From the NCBI RefSeq assembly GCF_002900095.1, contig NZ_LLKN01000001.1, positions 62,001 to 126,000 on the forward strand: a stretch of 64,000 nt of DNA. The letters run 5' to 3'. The position numbers and the translations under genes were made by a program. The notes below the pieces were generated by a model. The model worked only from the letters and a program-made list of their open reading frames with translations, had not been told where the DNA came from and did no database searches. This document shows positions 34,438-43,118 of the stretch, piece by piece (the first letter of the stretch is position 1; each line of letters begins with the position of its first letter). Source of the DNA: Salegentibacter mishustinae. GTDB taxonomy: Bacteria; Bacteroidota; Bacteroidia; Flavobacteriales; Flavobacteriaceae.

Positions 34438-34562
34438 GTAAGCTCGTGATCGTTCCCCCAGAGCAAACAGCTGACCCGTTAAAATCCTGTTATTTCAAAT
34501 TTTCTTAACGCCTTAAGCTTTTAATTCCTCGCAACTTGCAATCCAACCAATAAAATAGAACT

Positions 34563-35291
34563 ATGAATTTGAATGATAAAGTAGCCGTAGTTACCGGCGC
34601 AAGTAGCGGAATTGGAAAATCTATTGCCGAAGAACTTTCTAAAAAAGGTTGTAAAGTAGCCCTTGCCAGCCGAAGTGTAGATAAATTAAAAGAAATTGGA
34701 AAAGGACTTAGTCAGAGTTTTGAAGTAGAATTAGACGTAACCAGCGATAAAAGTGTTCACGAAGCTTTTGAGAAAATTTACGATCATTTTGGTCGCATAG
34801 ATATTCTGGTGAATTCGGCCGGAGTAATGCCGCTCACCTATCTTAAAAATGAAAAGCTTGAAGACTGGCTGCAAACCATAGAGGTAAATGTTAAGGGAAC
34901 GCTGCGCTGTATACACGCCGTGCTACCTGAAATGAAAAAACAAAACAGCGGCCATATTATTAATATCGCCTCGGTAGACGGAAAAGAGATCTTTGAAGGT
35001 GGTGCTGTTTACGGTGCTTCTAAAGCCGCAGTGATAGAACTTTCTAAAGCGATGCGCATGGAACTTTCTCCCGACTTTAATATTCGGGTAACCTCCATAG
35101 AACCTGGAACAGTAGAAACCAGCCTTAGAGAAGATATTACTGATGAAGAATTATTAGAGGATAAAGATTACGGTGGTGATGAACCAAAATTAGCGCCTAA
35201 AAATATTGCAGATGCCGTGCTTTACGCTACCACGCAACCCGATAGTGTAAATGTAAACGAATTGCTTATAAAACCTACGGGGAAGAGTTAG
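34563..35291 (+). CDS. SDR family NAD(P)-dependent oxidoreductase
   Basis: Classical short-chain dehydrogenase of 242 residues. The cofactor loop is TGASSGIG (11-18), the Asp-Val after beta3 is in LDVTSD, the NSAG motif is VNSAGVMP, and the catalytic Ser137, Tyr150 and Lys154 are in IASVDG and YGASK. The sequence resembles the NADP-dependent serine/oxidoreductase group related to YdfG. The substrate cannot be told from sequence. It is a single gene flanked by repeat DNA. Confidence 0.92.
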   Translation: MNLNDKVAVVTGASSGIGKSIAEELSKKGCKVALASRSVDKLKEIGKGLSQSFEVELDVTSDKSVHEAFEKIYDHFGRIDILVNSAGVMPLTYLKNEKLEDWLQTIEVNVKGTLRCIHAVLPEMKKQNSGHIINIASVDGKEIFEGGAVYGASKAAVIELSKAMRMELSPDFNIRVTSIEPGTVETSLREDITDEELLEDKDYGGDEPKLAPKNIADAVLYATTQPDSVNVNELLIKPTGKS

Positions 35292-35299
35292 AAACTCTT

Positions 35300-35347
35300 A
35301 ACCCCTCCGGCCTGCGGCCACCTCCCCTTGTAAATAAGGGGAGGAAC
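35300..35347. repeat. C-rich palindromic repeat after the SDR gene
   Basis: ACCCCTCCGGCCTGCGGCCA followed by CCTCCCCTTGTAAATAAGGG and GAGG. It contains two palindromes, GGCCTGCGGCC and CTCCCCTT/AAGGGGAG, and belongs to the C-rich family. Confidence 0.6.
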
Positions 35348-35370
35348 TTTTGGGTTGTTTTTAAAACAAT

Positions 35371-35655
35371 TTATTGAGGGAAATCTTCGTGTTTTAAAAG
35401 CGCGAAAACCAGAATTAGTTTATTTTCAGAATCTATCCGGAAAATGATTACATATCCTTTGAAAATCATTTCCCGGATATTTTCATTTTCAAAATAAATT
35501 GATGGACGAAAAGAGTATGGATAATCTGAAATTTTTCGAATTTCAGACAATAAGTCGGTTTTAAATTTTCTAGCCGCTCCGGGTTTATCTTTTGCAATAT
35601 ATCTTACCTGACGTTCAAGTTTAGTCCTGAATTATGAAGATAATTTAATCTTCAT
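35371..35655 (-). pseudogene. RelE/ParE-family toxin gene with premature stop at codon 8
   Basis: The frame opens MKIKLSS, then has TAA (35632-35634). It continues for 86 codons without further interruption: FRTKLERQVRYIAKDKPGAA, RKFKTDLL, REMIFKGYVIIFRIDSENKL and ILVFALLKHEDFPQ. This is a complete RelE/ParE toxin: basic, with the I-x-Y/R-FRI-x2... beta strand and HEDFP C-terminus. Its start overlaps the antitoxin gene by 11 bases, the usual TA layout. No ATG, GTG or TTG follows the stop early enough to restore the fold, so the toxin is probably not made. Confidence 0.75.
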
Positions 35656-35878
35656 ATTCATTTATAACCTTTTCCAGATAGCTGTCATATTCTTCGAAAT
35701 CCATTAAATCGGAATTCCCTTTTTCAATTGCTTCCAGCTCCTTTTGAAGATTTGCTTTTTGCTTTTCAAAATCTGAATCAGGGATAATTTCGAGTTCATT
35801 TTTATCGAACTTTTCCAAAAACTCCATTAAGTCTTTATAGGCCTCTTTTGTACTAACTTTTAAGCGTATGTTTTCCAT
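35645..35878 (-). CDS. Antitoxin-like protein of a RelE/ParE-type TA pair
   Basis: Acidic 77-residue protein (MENIRLKVSTKEAYKDLMEF, then LEKFDKNELEIIPDSDFEKQ). The N-terminal part looks like a short dimerisation element. The C-terminus (LDMDFEEYDSYLEKVI-like, here SDLMDFEEYDSYLEKVINEYE) is the typical toxin-neutralising tail. It overlaps the toxin frame downstream by 11 bases. Because the toxin frame carries a premature stop, this antitoxin appears to be an orphan still kept intact. Confidence 0.75.
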   Translation of the reverse strand: MENIRLKVSTKEAYKDLMEFLEKFDKNELEIIPDSDFEKQKANLQKELEAIEKGNSDLMDFEEYDSYLEKVINEYED

Positions 35879-35914
35879 TTTAACAAGCTTTCTTATAAAG
35901 TTAACGAAAAAACC

Positions 35915-36961
35915 TTACAAAACCTCTTTCTGGTTTTTGGCATAATTACGCCATTTTTCGATACAAGCCTGGATATCCTCCGGAATTTCGGTATTAAAAC
36001 TCATTGCCTCGCCGGTTTTTGGATGAATAAACCCAAGCGTTTTAGCATGTAGCGCCTGGCGTGGTAATATCTTAAAACAATTATCTACAAATTGTTTGTA
36101 TTTAGTAAAAGTAGTTCCTTTAAGAATCTTCTCTCCTCCATAGCGTTCATCGTTAAACAACGTATGCCCAATATGTTTCATATGCACCCTAATCTGGTGG
36201 GTTCTTCCTGTTTCCAGTTTACAGGAAACAAGGGTTACATAACCAAAACGCTCTAACACTTTATAATGGGTAACTGCAGGCTTTCCTTTTTCGGCCTCGT
36301 CACCTTCATAAACCGTGTTTTGCAAACGGTTTTTAGGATGTCGGCCAATATTGCCCTCTACCCTGCCTTCGTCTTCTTCAATATTTCCCCAAACCAAAGC
36401 TACATATTCTCGCTCACTGGTTTTATCAAAAAACTGTTTGGAGAGATGCGCCATAGCCTCTTCGGTCTTGGCGATCACTAAAAGTCCACTAGTGTCTTTA
36501 TCTATTCGGTGTACAAGCCCAGGGCGATCACTGGAGTTGTTTGGGAGATTTTCAAAATGATAAACCAGGGCATTTATTAACGTACCACTATAATTACCGT
36601 GGCCTGGATGCACTACCATTCCGGCTGGTTTATTCACTACCAATAAAGTATCGTCTTCGTAAACTATATCTAACGGAATATTCTCTGGCGTTAGTAAAAA
36701 CTCATAAGGCGGATGCTCAAACATTACCTGCACCACATCGCCGGCTTTTACTTTGTAGTTTTGTTTTACCTGCTCTTCGTTAACGTAGATATTACCGGTT
36801 TTCGCGGCTTTCTGGATTTTATTTCGAGTTGCGTTTTCAATAAAATTCATTAAGAATTTATCTACTCGCAAAGGTTTTTGACCGGGACCGGCCTCAAATT
36901 TATGATGTTCGTATAAAGTCTCGTCCTGTTGCTCTATTTCGTTCTGTTCTTCTTCTTTCAT
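35915..36961 (-). CDS. RluA family pseudouridine synthase (RluD-like)
   Basis: rRNA pseudouridine synthase of 348 residues. An N-terminal S4 RNA-binding domain (about 30-85, RVDKFLMNFIENATRNKIQKAAKTG) precedes the catalytic domain. The catalytic aspartate is in LVHRIDKDTSGLLVIAKT, followed by GRTHQIRVHMKHIGH. The length and S4 domain favour the RluD type, which modifies helix 69 of 23S rRNA. The ATG overlaps the stop of the PASTA gene by one base (TAATG), so the two are coupled. Confidence 0.93.
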   Translation of the reverse strand: MKEEEQNEIEQQDETLYEHHKFEAGPGQKPLRVDKFLMNFIENATRNKIQKAAKTGNIYVNEEQVKQNYKVKAGDVVQVMFEHPPYEFLLTPENIPLDIVYEDDTLLVVNKPAGMVVHPGHGNYSGTLINALVYHFENLPNNSSDRPGLVHRIDKDTSGLLVIAKTEEAMAHLSKQFFDKTSEREYVALVWGNIEEDEGRVEGNIGRHPKNRLQNTVYEGDEAEKGKPAVTHYKVLERFGYVTLVSCKLETGRTHQIRVHMKHIGHTLFNDERYGGEKILKGTTFTKYKQFVDNCFKILPRQALHAKTLGFIHPKTGEAMSFNTEIPEDIQACIEKWRNYAKNQKEVL

Positions 36962-37575
36962 TAAAGTTCAATTTCTTCCTCTTCAGGAGTTGTAGTATCC
37001 TGCCCTTCTTCTTCCATTTCATATCTTCCGGAACCGTCTCCCAAAACCAAATCTATGGTAGAAGTTTTCATTAGTTCGTCTCCCGGTTCCAGTTTTTTCC
37101 CTTTATGCCTTAACTCTAAAACAGCATCTTCAGCAATATCTGGCTTATAACTTACGTCTCCAATTTCAAAACCTAAAGACCGTAAAGTAGGTTCGGCCTG
37201 TCTTCTGGTTCTTCTAATAAGATCAGGGATCATTACTTTTCTATATCCTGACGGATTTAAAGTGAGGTAGATCTTTCGGTTCTCTTTTACGAATTGTCCC
37301 GGTTCTGGCACCTGTTCTATTACCGAATAACGAGGAAAATCGGGATTAAAATTTGCTGAATCCAGAATTTCATATCTTAAATCTAGCGCTGCCAGTTTAT
37401 CATCTACTTTATCCAAAGATTGCTTAGACAGGTCTGGAACGGCGATACGCTGATCTTGATTTGTAGAGTAATCCAGCCATCTTAAAGCTAAGAAAGCAAT
37501 TACTACCACTAAAATGGCAGCAATGACCAACTGAATTAAAAATGTTTTACTGAAAATAAATTTAAAGAATCCCAT
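36961..37575 (-). CDS. PASTA domain-containing membrane protein
   Basis: Protein of 204 residues from the ATG at 37575 (MGFFKFIFSKTFLIQLVIAA); a Met seven codons earlier is less likely. One membrane segment lies near residues 13-34. Two to three PASTA units follow in the periplasm (VPDLSKQSLDKVDDKLAALD, then VIEQVPEPGQFV, and MIPDLIRRTRRQAEPTLRSL). The C-terminus is highly acidic. PASTA domains bind cell-wall fragments or muropeptides. There is no kinase domain, unlike the Firmicutes PknB proteins. It is coupled to the pseudouridine synthase gene and lies beside ddl, a wall-precursor gene transcribed divergently. Confidence 0.9.
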   Translation of the reverse strand: MGFFKFIFSKTFLIQLVIAAILVVVIAFLALRWLDYSTNQDQRIAVPDLSKQSLDKVDDKLAALDLRYEILDSANFNPDFPRYSVIEQVPEPGQFVKENRKIYLTLNPSGYRKVMIPDLIRRTRRQAEPTLRSLGFEIGDVSYKPDIAEDAVLELRHKGKKLEPGDELMKTSTIDLVLGDGSGRYEMEEEGQDTTTPEEEEIEL

Positions 37576-37649
37576 ACATTTGTTTCTAAGCAGCAAAGAT
37601 ATAAAACCCCTGCTTTTGGTGGCAGATTGTTTGTAGATTTGTGATATCA

Positions 37650-37737
37650 GTTGTGAGTTTTGGGTTATGAGTTATTAGAAACTAACAAAAACAGCCCAAA
37701 TACCGAGAACTGAGAACCGAGAACTGAAAACTGATAA
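37650..37737. repeat. Two heptamer arrays in inverted orientation upstream of ddl
   Basis: 37650-37677 reads GTTGTGA, GTTTTGG, GTTATGA, GTTATTA. 37703-37737 reads CCGAGAA, CTGAGAA, CCGAGAA, CTGAAAA, CTGATAA. The second is the complementary orientation of the first, so the pair could form a weak cruciform or RNA hairpin directly before the ddl start at 37745. Confidence 0.7.
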
Positions 37738-37744
37738 CGGAGAA

Positions 37745-38725
37745 ATGAAGAAAAAAATTGCCATCGCCATGGGCGGATATTCCAGTGAATATAGAATCTC
37801 TATCAACAGTGGAAATATGGTTTACAAACATTTAAACCGCGATTTATACGAACCTTACCGAGTTCATATTTTACAAAAAGAGTGGTTTGTAGTGACTGAT
37901 GATGATACGCCTTACCCGATTAATAAAAATGATTTTACCGTAAAAATAGACGGAAAAACAATTTCTTTCGATTGTGTTTTTAATACTATTCACGGTACAC
38001 CGGGAGAAAACGGATTGTTACAGGCATACCTGGAATTGGTGGGAATTCCGCAGACTACCTGTGGCTATTACCAGGCAGCCTTAACTTTTAATAAGCGAGA
38101 TCTTATAAGTGTTTTAAAGCCATACGGAATAAAAACCGCGGTGAATTATTTTCTAAATAAAGAGGATAAAGTAAACGCGGAAGAGATAATTGCTAAAGTT
38201 GGTTTGCCGTGTTTTGTAAAGGCTAACCGCGCTGGAAGCAGTTTTGGGATCACCAAAGTTAAGACGGAAGAAGAACTTATTCCTGCCACAAAAACGGCTT
38301 TTAAGGAAGATGACGAAGTGATTATTGAATCCTTTCTTGATGGCACCGAAGTTTCGGTTGGCGTAATTACCTATAGAGGGAAGGTAAAAGCGCTTCCGGT
38401 TACCGAGATTATTTCTGAAAATGAATTCTTTGATTACGAGGCCAAATATTTGGGAAAATCACAGGAGATCACACCGGCGAATCTTTCCGAAGAAAAAACC
38501 AAACAGGTGCAGGAAATCGCAAAACTGATCTATAAAAAACTAAAAATGCGAGGTTTTACCCGCTCTGAATTTATTTTTCATAACGGGCAACCCCATTTTA
38601 TTGAAATGAATACCACCCCGGGATTAAGTCAGGCCAGTATTTTACCTCAACAGGCAGAAGCAGCCGGTATCACTTTAACCGAACTTTATGGCAGCGCGAT
38701 CGAGACAGCTCTAAAAAACCGCTAG
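37745..38725 (+). CDS. ddl: D-alanine--D-alanine ligase
   Basis: ATP-grasp ligase of 326 residues that makes D-Ala-D-Ala for peptidoglycan. The N-terminus is KIAIAMGGYSSEYRISINSG, followed by NTIHGTPGENGLLQAYLELVGIPQTTCGYYQAALTFNKR, PCFVKANRAGSSFGITKVKT (ATP loop), EVSVGVITYRG and IEMNTTPGLSQASILPQQ (Mg and substrate region). A heptamer array ends eight bases before its ATG. It diverges from the PASTA gene. Confidence 0.96.
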   Translation: MKKKIAIAMGGYSSEYRISINSGNMVYKHLNRDLYEPYRVHILQKEWFVVTDDDTPYPINKNDFTVKIDGKTISFDCVFNTIHGTPGENGLLQAYLELVGIPQTTCGYYQAALTFNKRDLISVLKPYGIKTAVNYFLNKEDKVNAEEIIAKVGLPCFVKANRAGSSFGITKVKTEEELIPATKTAFKEDDEVIIESFLDGTEVSVGVITYRGKVKALPVTEIISENEFFDYEAKYLGKSQEITPANLSEEKTKQVQEIAKLIYKKLKMRGFTRSEFIFHNGQPHFIEMNTTPGLSQASILPQQAEAAGITLTELYGSAIETALKNR

Positions 38726-38758
38726 ATACTTAATTTAAAATACCGGGATGGCTATTTA

Positions 38759-39955
38759 TTAAATATCCCGTTTCGTGGTTCGAAAAACGCCACCAATACC
38801 TACATTAAAATAATGAATTTTACCGTCATAACCGGGATAATTAGACATTTGAGGCATTGTATAACCGTAGCGGCAACGAACAAACCAATAGGTTTTATTA
38901 TTGGGGAATATAGCTCCCGTATTCCAGCCCAGTTTAAAATCCAGGTTAGCACCTACGGTATATGAAGTTACAAATCCAACTGTGCTCTCATCCAATTCGG
39001 GACGATCCTGAATATCTGCTTCTACCGGGCTAAAGCCCACTCCTCCAATTCCTGCAAAGGGACTTAATTTTATTTTTTCGGTATCTACCACACTATATCC
39101 TATAGAAGCTTCGGGTAAAAATTGAGTTACGCGCATATCTTTTTCCCAGCTTATTCCTTCTACTTCCTGCTCTCGAAGCGTTTTTGGAAAACCTATATAG
39201 TTTCGTAAGTAGAGAGTGAATTTCTTATACTCAATATCGAACCCGTGCCCTAATGCAAAACCATTATTAAATTGTGAGGAGAGCTCCCCAGTTTGGATGG
39301 CATATCCCGCGAAGAAATCGAAAGCAAAACCCCAATTGGAGGCTTTGAATTTATATCTGATATTATTTTTAACTAATTCTGTATATTTTCCGGCAGGGTG
39401 TTTTTCTATGAATAAGTCGGCCATTTCATTTATTTCATCCTGGGTAATTGTATTTAATGGTTCCCCAGCAATCATAAAGTTTAAATGAAGTAAAAGAAAA
39501 TCTTTTTGATCTTCATTTAAATCGGAAGTTAATATTTCTCCCTCCAGTTGTTCCAGCTCGTTCCAGGACTTCTCCACCAATTTATAATAAAGCCGATCTT
39601 CTGGCGGAAAGATTTTATCCTGATAATTCTTATTCCCTTTAGTGTAATAATAGTTTACCGAATCTAATACATCATAAAATTCACCCGTCCAGTACGAAAT
39701 TAACCACTGCTCGCCGGGCAGCAGTGCTATATAATTTTCTGAATCAACTTCTTTAAGCAAATAATTTCTAACTTCATCTACCTTTTTCAAATCACCTTCC
39801 ATAAAGCTATCGGCCAGAAGCAATCTTCCTTTTGAGATTATTTGAGTTTGAGAATTGGTATAACTTAATATTTCATTTTCAATATTATCTTTATTTTGCG
39901 CTGAAACATAAGAGATAACCGAAAGAAATAACAGAATAAATAGTTTATTTTTCAT
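38759..39955 (-). CDS. Outer-membrane beta-barrel-like hypothetical protein
   Basis: Exported protein of 398 residues with signal peptide MKNKLFILLFLSVISYVSAQ. Residues 25-190 are acidic and helical. From about 200 onward there are alternating amphipathic strands (WGFAFDFFAGYAIQTGELSS, FTLYLRNYIGFPK, IKLSPFAGIGGVGFSPVEAD, TSYTVGANLDFKLGWNTGAI) ending in GVFRTTKRDI, consistent with a small outer-membrane barrel. I do not recognise the family and cannot assign a function. Confidence 0.6.
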   Translation of the reverse strand: MKNKLFILLFLSVISYVSAQNKDNIENEILSYTNSQTQIISKGRLLLADSFMEGDLKKVDEVRNYLLKEVDSENYIALLPGEQWLISYWTGEFYDVLDSVNYYYTKGNKNYQDKIFPPEDRLYYKLVEKSWNELEQLEGEILTSDLNEDQKDFLLLHLNFMIAGEPLNTITQDEINEMADLFIEKHPAGKYTELVKNNIRYKFKASNWGFAFDFFAGYAIQTGELSSQFNNGFALGHGFDIEYKKFTLYLRNYIGFPKTLREQEVEGISWEKDMRVTQFLPEASIGYSVVDTEKIKLSPFAGIGGVGFSPVEADIQDRPELDESTVGFVTSYTVGANLDFKLGWNTGAIFPNNKTYWFVRCRYGYTMPQMSNYPGYDGKIHYFNVGIGGVFRTTKRDI

Positions 39956-40235
39956 GGATAATGTTAATACGCAAAAATATAATTTCCACGAAATTTTCGA
40001 TATTTTTCTTGCTAAATTTTTAAGCGGTTTTTAAAATTTTCACTTGCATAGCTAAAGACTTATATTTACTGAAAAGTTTGATAGTTTTACTTCCAAAAAC
40101 AATAGCGAGAAAGCTAAGACTGGGAGAATTATATTAATAGATTTTCAGCTTTTATAAATAAAGAGAATGAATTTATAGTTTCCCGTCAGAATTTATACTT
40201 AGGTATCGACATGGGGAAAGACAAAGATATTTATT

Positions 40236-40694
40236 ATGAGAAAAGCAGTTTTTCCGGGATCTTTTGATCCTATTACTTTAGGCCATACCGATATTATTGA
40301 AAGAGCGCTTCCGCTTTTTGACGAAATTATCCTGGCTATTGGTACCAATTCTAATAAAAATTATATGTTTTCATTGGAGGAACGACTGCGATTTTTAAGG
40401 GAAACCTTTAAAAATGAACCCAAAATAACCGTAACCACTTACCAGGGACTTACCGTAGATTTTTGCAAAGAACAAAATGCCGGTTTCCTTCTACGCGGCT
40501 TGCGAAATGCGCAGGATCTGGAGTTTGAAAAAGCCATTGGGCAAACCAACTATAAAATGAGCGGGATAGACACCCTGTTTTTTATTACTTCTTCCGGGAA
40601 AAGTCATATTTCCTCAACGGTGGTGCGGGATGTTATTCGAAATAACGGGAATTACGAGTTTATGGTTCCAGATGTGGTGAGGAAAGCCCCCTAA
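40236..40694 (+). CDS. coaD: Phosphopantetheine adenylyltransferase
   Basis: Fourth enzyme of coenzyme A synthesis, 152 residues. The nucleotidyltransferase motif is TLGH (14-17) in MRKAVFPGSFDPITLGHTDI. Further conserved segments are LLRGLRNAQDLEFEKAIGQTNYKM and the ISSTVVRDVI loop. The 3' end runs into a C-rich repeat: the last codons (RKAP) and the TAA stop lie inside AAAGCCCCCTAACCCCCGAA. The native C-terminus has therefore been replaced by repeat-encoded residues. The 280 bases upstream contain nothing I can name. Confidence 0.95.
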   Translation: MRKAVFPGSFDPITLGHTDIIERALPLFDEIILAIGTNSNKNYMFSLEERLRFLRETFKNEPKITVTTYQGLTVDFCKEQNAGFLLRGLRNAQDLEFEKAIGQTNYKMSGIDTLFFITSSGKSHISSTVVRDVIRNNGNYEFMVPDVVRKAP

Positions 40695-40807
40695 CCCCCG
40701 AAGGGGGAATTATTGCCCGGTAAAATAATGAAGTTATCACCGCGCTTGTTTCTCGCTCACAAGAAACAAATGAAATAAATAACTCACAGGTTTTGAAAAC
40801 CTGTGAG
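40684..40807. repeat. Palindromic repeats between coaD and the TonB receptor
   Basis: AAGCCCCCTAACCCCCGAAG followed by GGGGAAT (40684-40712), the same element as at 23904. TTGTTTCT/AGAAACAA (40747-40769). CTCACAGGTTTT/AAAACCTGTGAG (40783-40807), a near-perfect 25-base palindrome that could terminate transcription from either side. Confidence 0.7.
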
Positions 40808-40818
40808 GTCTACATTTT

Positions 40819-43107
40819 TTAGAAAATATAATTCAGCTGAAGCCCTCCAAAATAATTTCTGGGGTTTCCAGGATAATAATATCGTGGAGCAGAGCCTCCA
40901 AATCCAACGGCATTCGTGACTATACTTGCGGCATAATTTTCATCTAAGGCATTGTTTACTCCGCCGTATAAATTCAAGTTTAAATCTTGAAACACATTAA
41001 AAGTATAACCTGCTTTAAAATTCAACAGACTGTATCGATCGGTATAACCTGAATTAGCATCATCAAGAGGAATTTCTCCAACATTTCTATAGTTTCCGAA
41101 GAATTCAAAACCTGACTCGCTTTGGATATCTACGCCCAGGTTTAGCGTATATTTAGGAACTCCGGGAAGCTCATTTCCGGAGAAATCTTCATCATTATTT
41201 ACAAACTCATCAAATTCGAAAAAGTTAAAGGCGCCGTTTACATAAGGCTTAATTGAAATACCAGGTCCTACCAAAAAACGGTAATTAGTTAGAAACTCAA
41301 TTCCATTATGATTGGTTTTCCCTGCGTTAATTCCTACATATTGATCCTCTCCTACTCGCTGCGCAACTAACAGATTATCTATTTGAATGGAATACACAGA
41401 AATTTCGGTATACAATTTATTTTGAAGCCAGTTCCCTTTAAATCCTGCTTCATAATTAATTCCGGTTTCAGGCTCAAGATTCGTGTTTATTTGCCCTTCA
41501 GGAGTTAAGGTTTCAGCAACCGTGGGTGTTGAAAATCCATGGCTTATAGATGCATAGATGTTTTTGCCTTCGCCAATTTCATAACTCGTTCCAATTCTTG
41601 GAGAAAATACAGTGTCAAATCCGTATTCACCGGTTTGATCTACTTCATCCTGAGTATAAAGATCGGTTAAACTATAATTTGTGGTATTTATATTAAAGCC
41701 TGCCTCCAGGTTCCATTTTTCGGTAAATTCAAGATTAACCTGAGCAAAGAAATTAGCATAATTTCTATCCTGTTCATTATTGCTTAAGCGTTCACCCAGC
41801 ACACTTCCTTCACCCGGAAAATCTTCATATAGATTCTGAAAAGTTCCGGTTTCATACCATTCGTTATAGTATTCGGCTCCAAAACTAATTTCAGAAGGCA
41901 ATTCGAAGATCTGAGTGTTTAAATTGAACTTTGTACGAACTCCGGCAGAAACCCGTTCTTCCTTTAAAATATCAAAAGGTCTCGGCTCGTAAGCATCTCT
42001 AAAACTTAAAAAGATACTCGTGATGTTACTGAAATTCTCAAAAAGTGAATGCGTGTAAGAACCACCTAGCATACCTTTATCGTAAGATTCGTAACCCTGG
42101 GCTTGCCCCCAGGTAAATGCTGCTTTTTCAGGATTATTTCTAAGATCCTCTTCGTTTAAAGAACTTGGAATAAATGCTTTTAATCGGGTGAAATTGGCTA
42201 AATAAGATAAACTACCATTTTCGCTGGTTTTAAGACTCCCGTTTACCAAAGCCGATTTTCTATCGTAATTTCCGTTGTCACGGTAACCATCGCTTGTTAA
42301 ATTTGTAAAGGTGGCAAAAAGTGAAGAATTCTTAGTGGTATTAGAAGCCTGGTAAACCTGCTTTTGGGTATTAAAACTTCCAAACTGAGTTTTTGCAGAT
42401 AGCCTTGCTTCTTCCCTTTCGGGTTGTTTAGAATATAAATTGATAGATCCACCCAAACCAGCACCATAAATACTGGAAGTGGGACCTTTTATTACTTCAA
42501 TTCTATCCAGGCTTTCCTGGTCAAAATCGTCTAAAGTCAATTCCCCTTCGGCGGTAGTTAATGGAATTCCATCAAAATAAGCCTGAATTCTATTTGTGCT
42601 GTATTGTGAACGTGCTCCTATACCTCGAATATTGATCTTATTGGTGTTTAAAGCGCCCTGGTTTACATACATTCCCGGAACAGTATTAAAAGTTTCCAGC
42701 ACATTCGTAGCATCGGTTCGTTTAAAATCGGTTTCTGTAACCAGGTTTACCGAAGCCGGCACTTTTCTAAGTGTCTTGGGAATTACGGTACTGCGCACCA
42801 CCACCTCTGAAAGATTTTCTGAACCTGGACTTAAATAAATCTCCTGGAGAGACTCAGAAGCGCTCAGATTAACTTTCAAAGTTTCGTAACCTAATGCCGA
42901 AATTTGAAAGCTACCAGGCAAGTCTTCAGCATCTAAACTAAAAATACCATCTTTATCTGAAACCTCAACTACACCTGAAGCACTCGAGATGCTCGCACCT
43001 GCAACTATTTCAGTAGAATTTGTTTTTAATATTTTAAATTGATTTTCCTGTGAGAACAGGTTTCCTGCAAAGAATAGGCACAAAAGTGCCAGTATTTTTT
43101 TTTCCAA
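40819..43107 (-). CDS. TonB-dependent outer-membrane receptor
   Basis: Protein of 762 residues from the TTG at 43107, which gives a clean signal peptide (MEKKILALLCLFFAGNLFSQ). A TTG 11 codons upstream overlaps the previous gene and adds a charged leader, so it is less likely. A carboxypeptidase-regulatory-like domain (about 30-100) precedes the plug (TNVLETFNTVPGMYVNQG, INIRGIGARSQYSTNRIQAYFDG) and a 22-strand-type barrel ending NYFGGLQLNYIF. The plug and barrel resemble siderophore/iron-citrate FecA-type receptors more than SusC. It is coupled to a sugar dehydrogenase gene 11 bases upstream, so the imported ligand may be the product or cofactor of that enzyme. Confidence 0.9.
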   Translation of the reverse strand: MEKKILALLCLFFAGNLFSQENQFKILKTNSTEIVAGASISSASGVVEVSDKDGIFSLDAEDLPGSFQISALGYETLKVNLSASESLQEIYLSPGSENLSEVVVRSTVIPKTLRKVPASVNLVTETDFKRTDATNVLETFNTVPGMYVNQGALNTNKINIRGIGARSQYSTNRIQAYFDGIPLTTAEGELTLDDFDQESLDRIEVIKGPTSSIYGAGLGGSINLYSKQPEREEARLSAKTQFGSFNTQKQVYQASNTTKNSSLFATFTNLTSDGYRDNGNYDRKSALVNGSLKTSENGSLSYLANFTRLKAFIPSSLNEEDLRNNPEKAAFTWGQAQGYESYDKGMLGGSYTHSLFENFSNITSIFLSFRDAYEPRPFDILKEERVSAGVRTKFNLNTQIFELPSEISFGAEYYNEWYETGTFQNLYEDFPGEGSVLGERLSNNEQDRNYANFFAQVNLEFTEKWNLEAGFNINTTNYSLTDLYTQDEVDQTGEYGFDTVFSPRIGTSYEIGEGKNIYASISHGFSTPTVAETLTPEGQINTNLEPETGINYEAGFKGNWLQNKLYTEISVYSIQIDNLLVAQRVGEDQYVGINAGKTNHNGIEFLTNYRFLVGPGISIKPYVNGAFNFFEFDEFVNNDEDFSGNELPGVPKYTLNLGVDIQSESGFEFFGNYRNVGEIPLDDANSGYTDRYSLLNFKAGYTFNVFQDLNLNLYGGVNNALDENYAASIVTNAVGFGGSAPRYYYPGNPRNYFGGLQLNYIF

Positions 43108-43118
43108 TATTTTAAATT

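Noticed and set aside
39956-40235. Search for a small gene or RNA upstream of coaD
   Set aside because: Only short frames with stops and AT-rich sequence were found; no hairpin, promoter pair or conserved motif stood out.
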